From Brevundimonas sp. UBA7534 (GTDB taxonomy: Bacteria; Pseudomonadota; Alphaproteobacteria; Caulobacterales; Caulobacteraceae), in contig NZ_DLMO01000186.1 of assembly GCF_002479325.1 (NCBI RefSeq), positions 1 to 14,151 on the forward strand: DNA of 14,151 nt, written 5' to 3'. The notes beneath the pieces were generated by a model that worked only from the letters and a program-made list of their open reading frames with translations, did not search any database and was not told the origin of the DNA. Made by a program: the position numbers and the translations under genes. The stretch's first letter is position 1, and every line of letters begins with the position of its first letter. Of this stretch, positions 13,447-14,151 are shown one piece after another.

Positions 13447-14151
13447 GTGCCCTACATCCTGAGCCTCGTCACCTTCCTCCCGCTGCTGGGCGCCCTGGCG
13501 ATCTTCGTCGCCCGGCTGACCTCCAAGTCGCAGGACGCCGCCGCCCCGGCCGCGCGCTGGATCGCCCTGGTCACGACCCTGGCGGTCCTGGCCGTCTCGG
13601 TCGTGCTGGTCGCCGGCTTCGATCCGGCCAACACCGGCTATCAGTTCGTGGAGTTCGCGCCCTGGTTCGCCGGCGCCAGCTACCACCTGGGCGTGGACGG
13701 CGTGTCGATCCTGTTCGTCCTGCTGACCGCCTTCCTGATGCCGATCTGCATCCTGGCCAGCTGGAAATCGATCCAGACGCGCGTCGTCGAATACATGATC
13801 GCCTTTCTGGTGCTGGAGACGCTGGTCATCGGCGTGTTCACCTCGCTGGACCTGTTCCTGTTCTACATCTTCTTCGAAGGCACCCTGGTGCCGATGTTCC
13901 TGATCATCGGCATCTGGGGCGGTCAGAACCGGATCTACGCGGCCTACAAGTTCTTCCTCTACACCCTGCTGGGGTCGGTGCTGATGCTGCTGGCCATGCT
14001 GTGGATGGCCCATACGGCCGGCACCACCAGCATTCCGGAGCTGAAGCAGTTCGCCTTCGATCCGGCCGTGCAACCGGTGCTGTGGCTGGCCTTCTTCGCC
14101 TCGTTCGCGGTGAAGATGCCGATGTGGCCGGTGCACACCTGGCTGCCCGAC
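13447..14151 (+). CDS. nuoM: NADH-quinone oxidoreductase subunit M, N-terminal part (cut by window edge)
   Basis: This is the first 235 codons of the antiporter-like proton-pumping subunit M (ND4 homologue); full length in relatives is about 500 residues. It starts with GTG (VPYILSLVTFLPLLGALA). The region YHLGVDGVSILFVLLTAFLMP is canonical. Glu144 in FYIFFEGTLVPMFLIIGIWGG and Lys223 in ASFAVKMPMWPVHTWLPD are the expected proton-path residues. The frame is open to the window edge, so truncation is only the window limit. nuoN is expected downstream. Confidence 0.96.
   Translation, partial: MPYILSLVTFLPLLGALAIFVARLTSKSQDAAAPAARWIALVTTLAVLAVSVVLVAGFDPANTGYQFVEFAPWFAGASYHLGVDGVSILFVLLTAFLMPICILASWKSIQTRVVEYMIAFLVLETLVIGVFTSLDLFLFYIFFEGTLVPMFLIIGIWGGQNRIYAAYKFFLYTLLGSVLMLLAMLWMAHTAGTTSIPELKQFAFDPAVQPVLWLAFFASFAVKMPMWPVHTWLPD

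Noticed and set aside
13447..14151. nuoM as a truncated pseudogene
   Set aside because: The frame is open to the window edge and conserved residues are intact; only the window ends.

Overview
The window is the 5' and central part of a respiratory complex I operon (proton-pumping NADH:quinone oxidoreductase, NDH-1). It comes from a GC-rich alphaproteobacterium, most likely a member of the Caulobacteraceae such as Brevundimonas. That guess rests on the mitochondrial-type subunit sequences, the separate nuoC and nuoD, a NuoG without the extra N7 cysteines, the strong G/C bias at third codon positions, and the way small unnamed genes are threaded through the nuo order. It is recollection of family patterns, not a database match.

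Layout: (1) positions 1-432, minus strand: the N-terminal 144 codons of an AbgT-family transporter running off the left edge. (2) 433-650: a divergent intergenic region with a weak candidate promoter, a twice-occurring 8-bp palindrome, and a leader that can form competing hairpins, two of which cover the nuoA ribosome binding site. (3) 651-14151, plus strand: nuoA-B-C-D-E, two small two-helix membrane proteins, nuoF, a 163-residue lipoprotein, nuoG, nuoH, a 69-residue lipoprotein, nuoI, a 71-bp gap with a hairpin, nuoJ-K-L, and the first 235 codons of nuoM. nuoN is expected just beyond the right edge.

The genes form one tightly packed transcription unit. Nearly every junction is a 1-10 nt overlap (TGATG, ATGA, TAATG) or a gap under 8 nt, so translational coupling is likely. 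NuoE, F and G make the NADH-oxidising arm (FMN and Fe-S clusters). NuoB, C, D and I carry electrons to quinone. NuoA, H, J, K, L and M form the membrane proton-pumping arm. All inspected cofactor ligands and proton-channel residues are present, so the complex should be functional.

The core genes are ordinary. Worth a second look are four unnamed small envelope or membrane proteins embedded in the operon, a 14-histidine loop in NuoL, and the RNA secondary structures at the nuoA leader and the nuoI-nuoJ gap. The many long antisense ORFs are shadows of GC-biased coding sequence.
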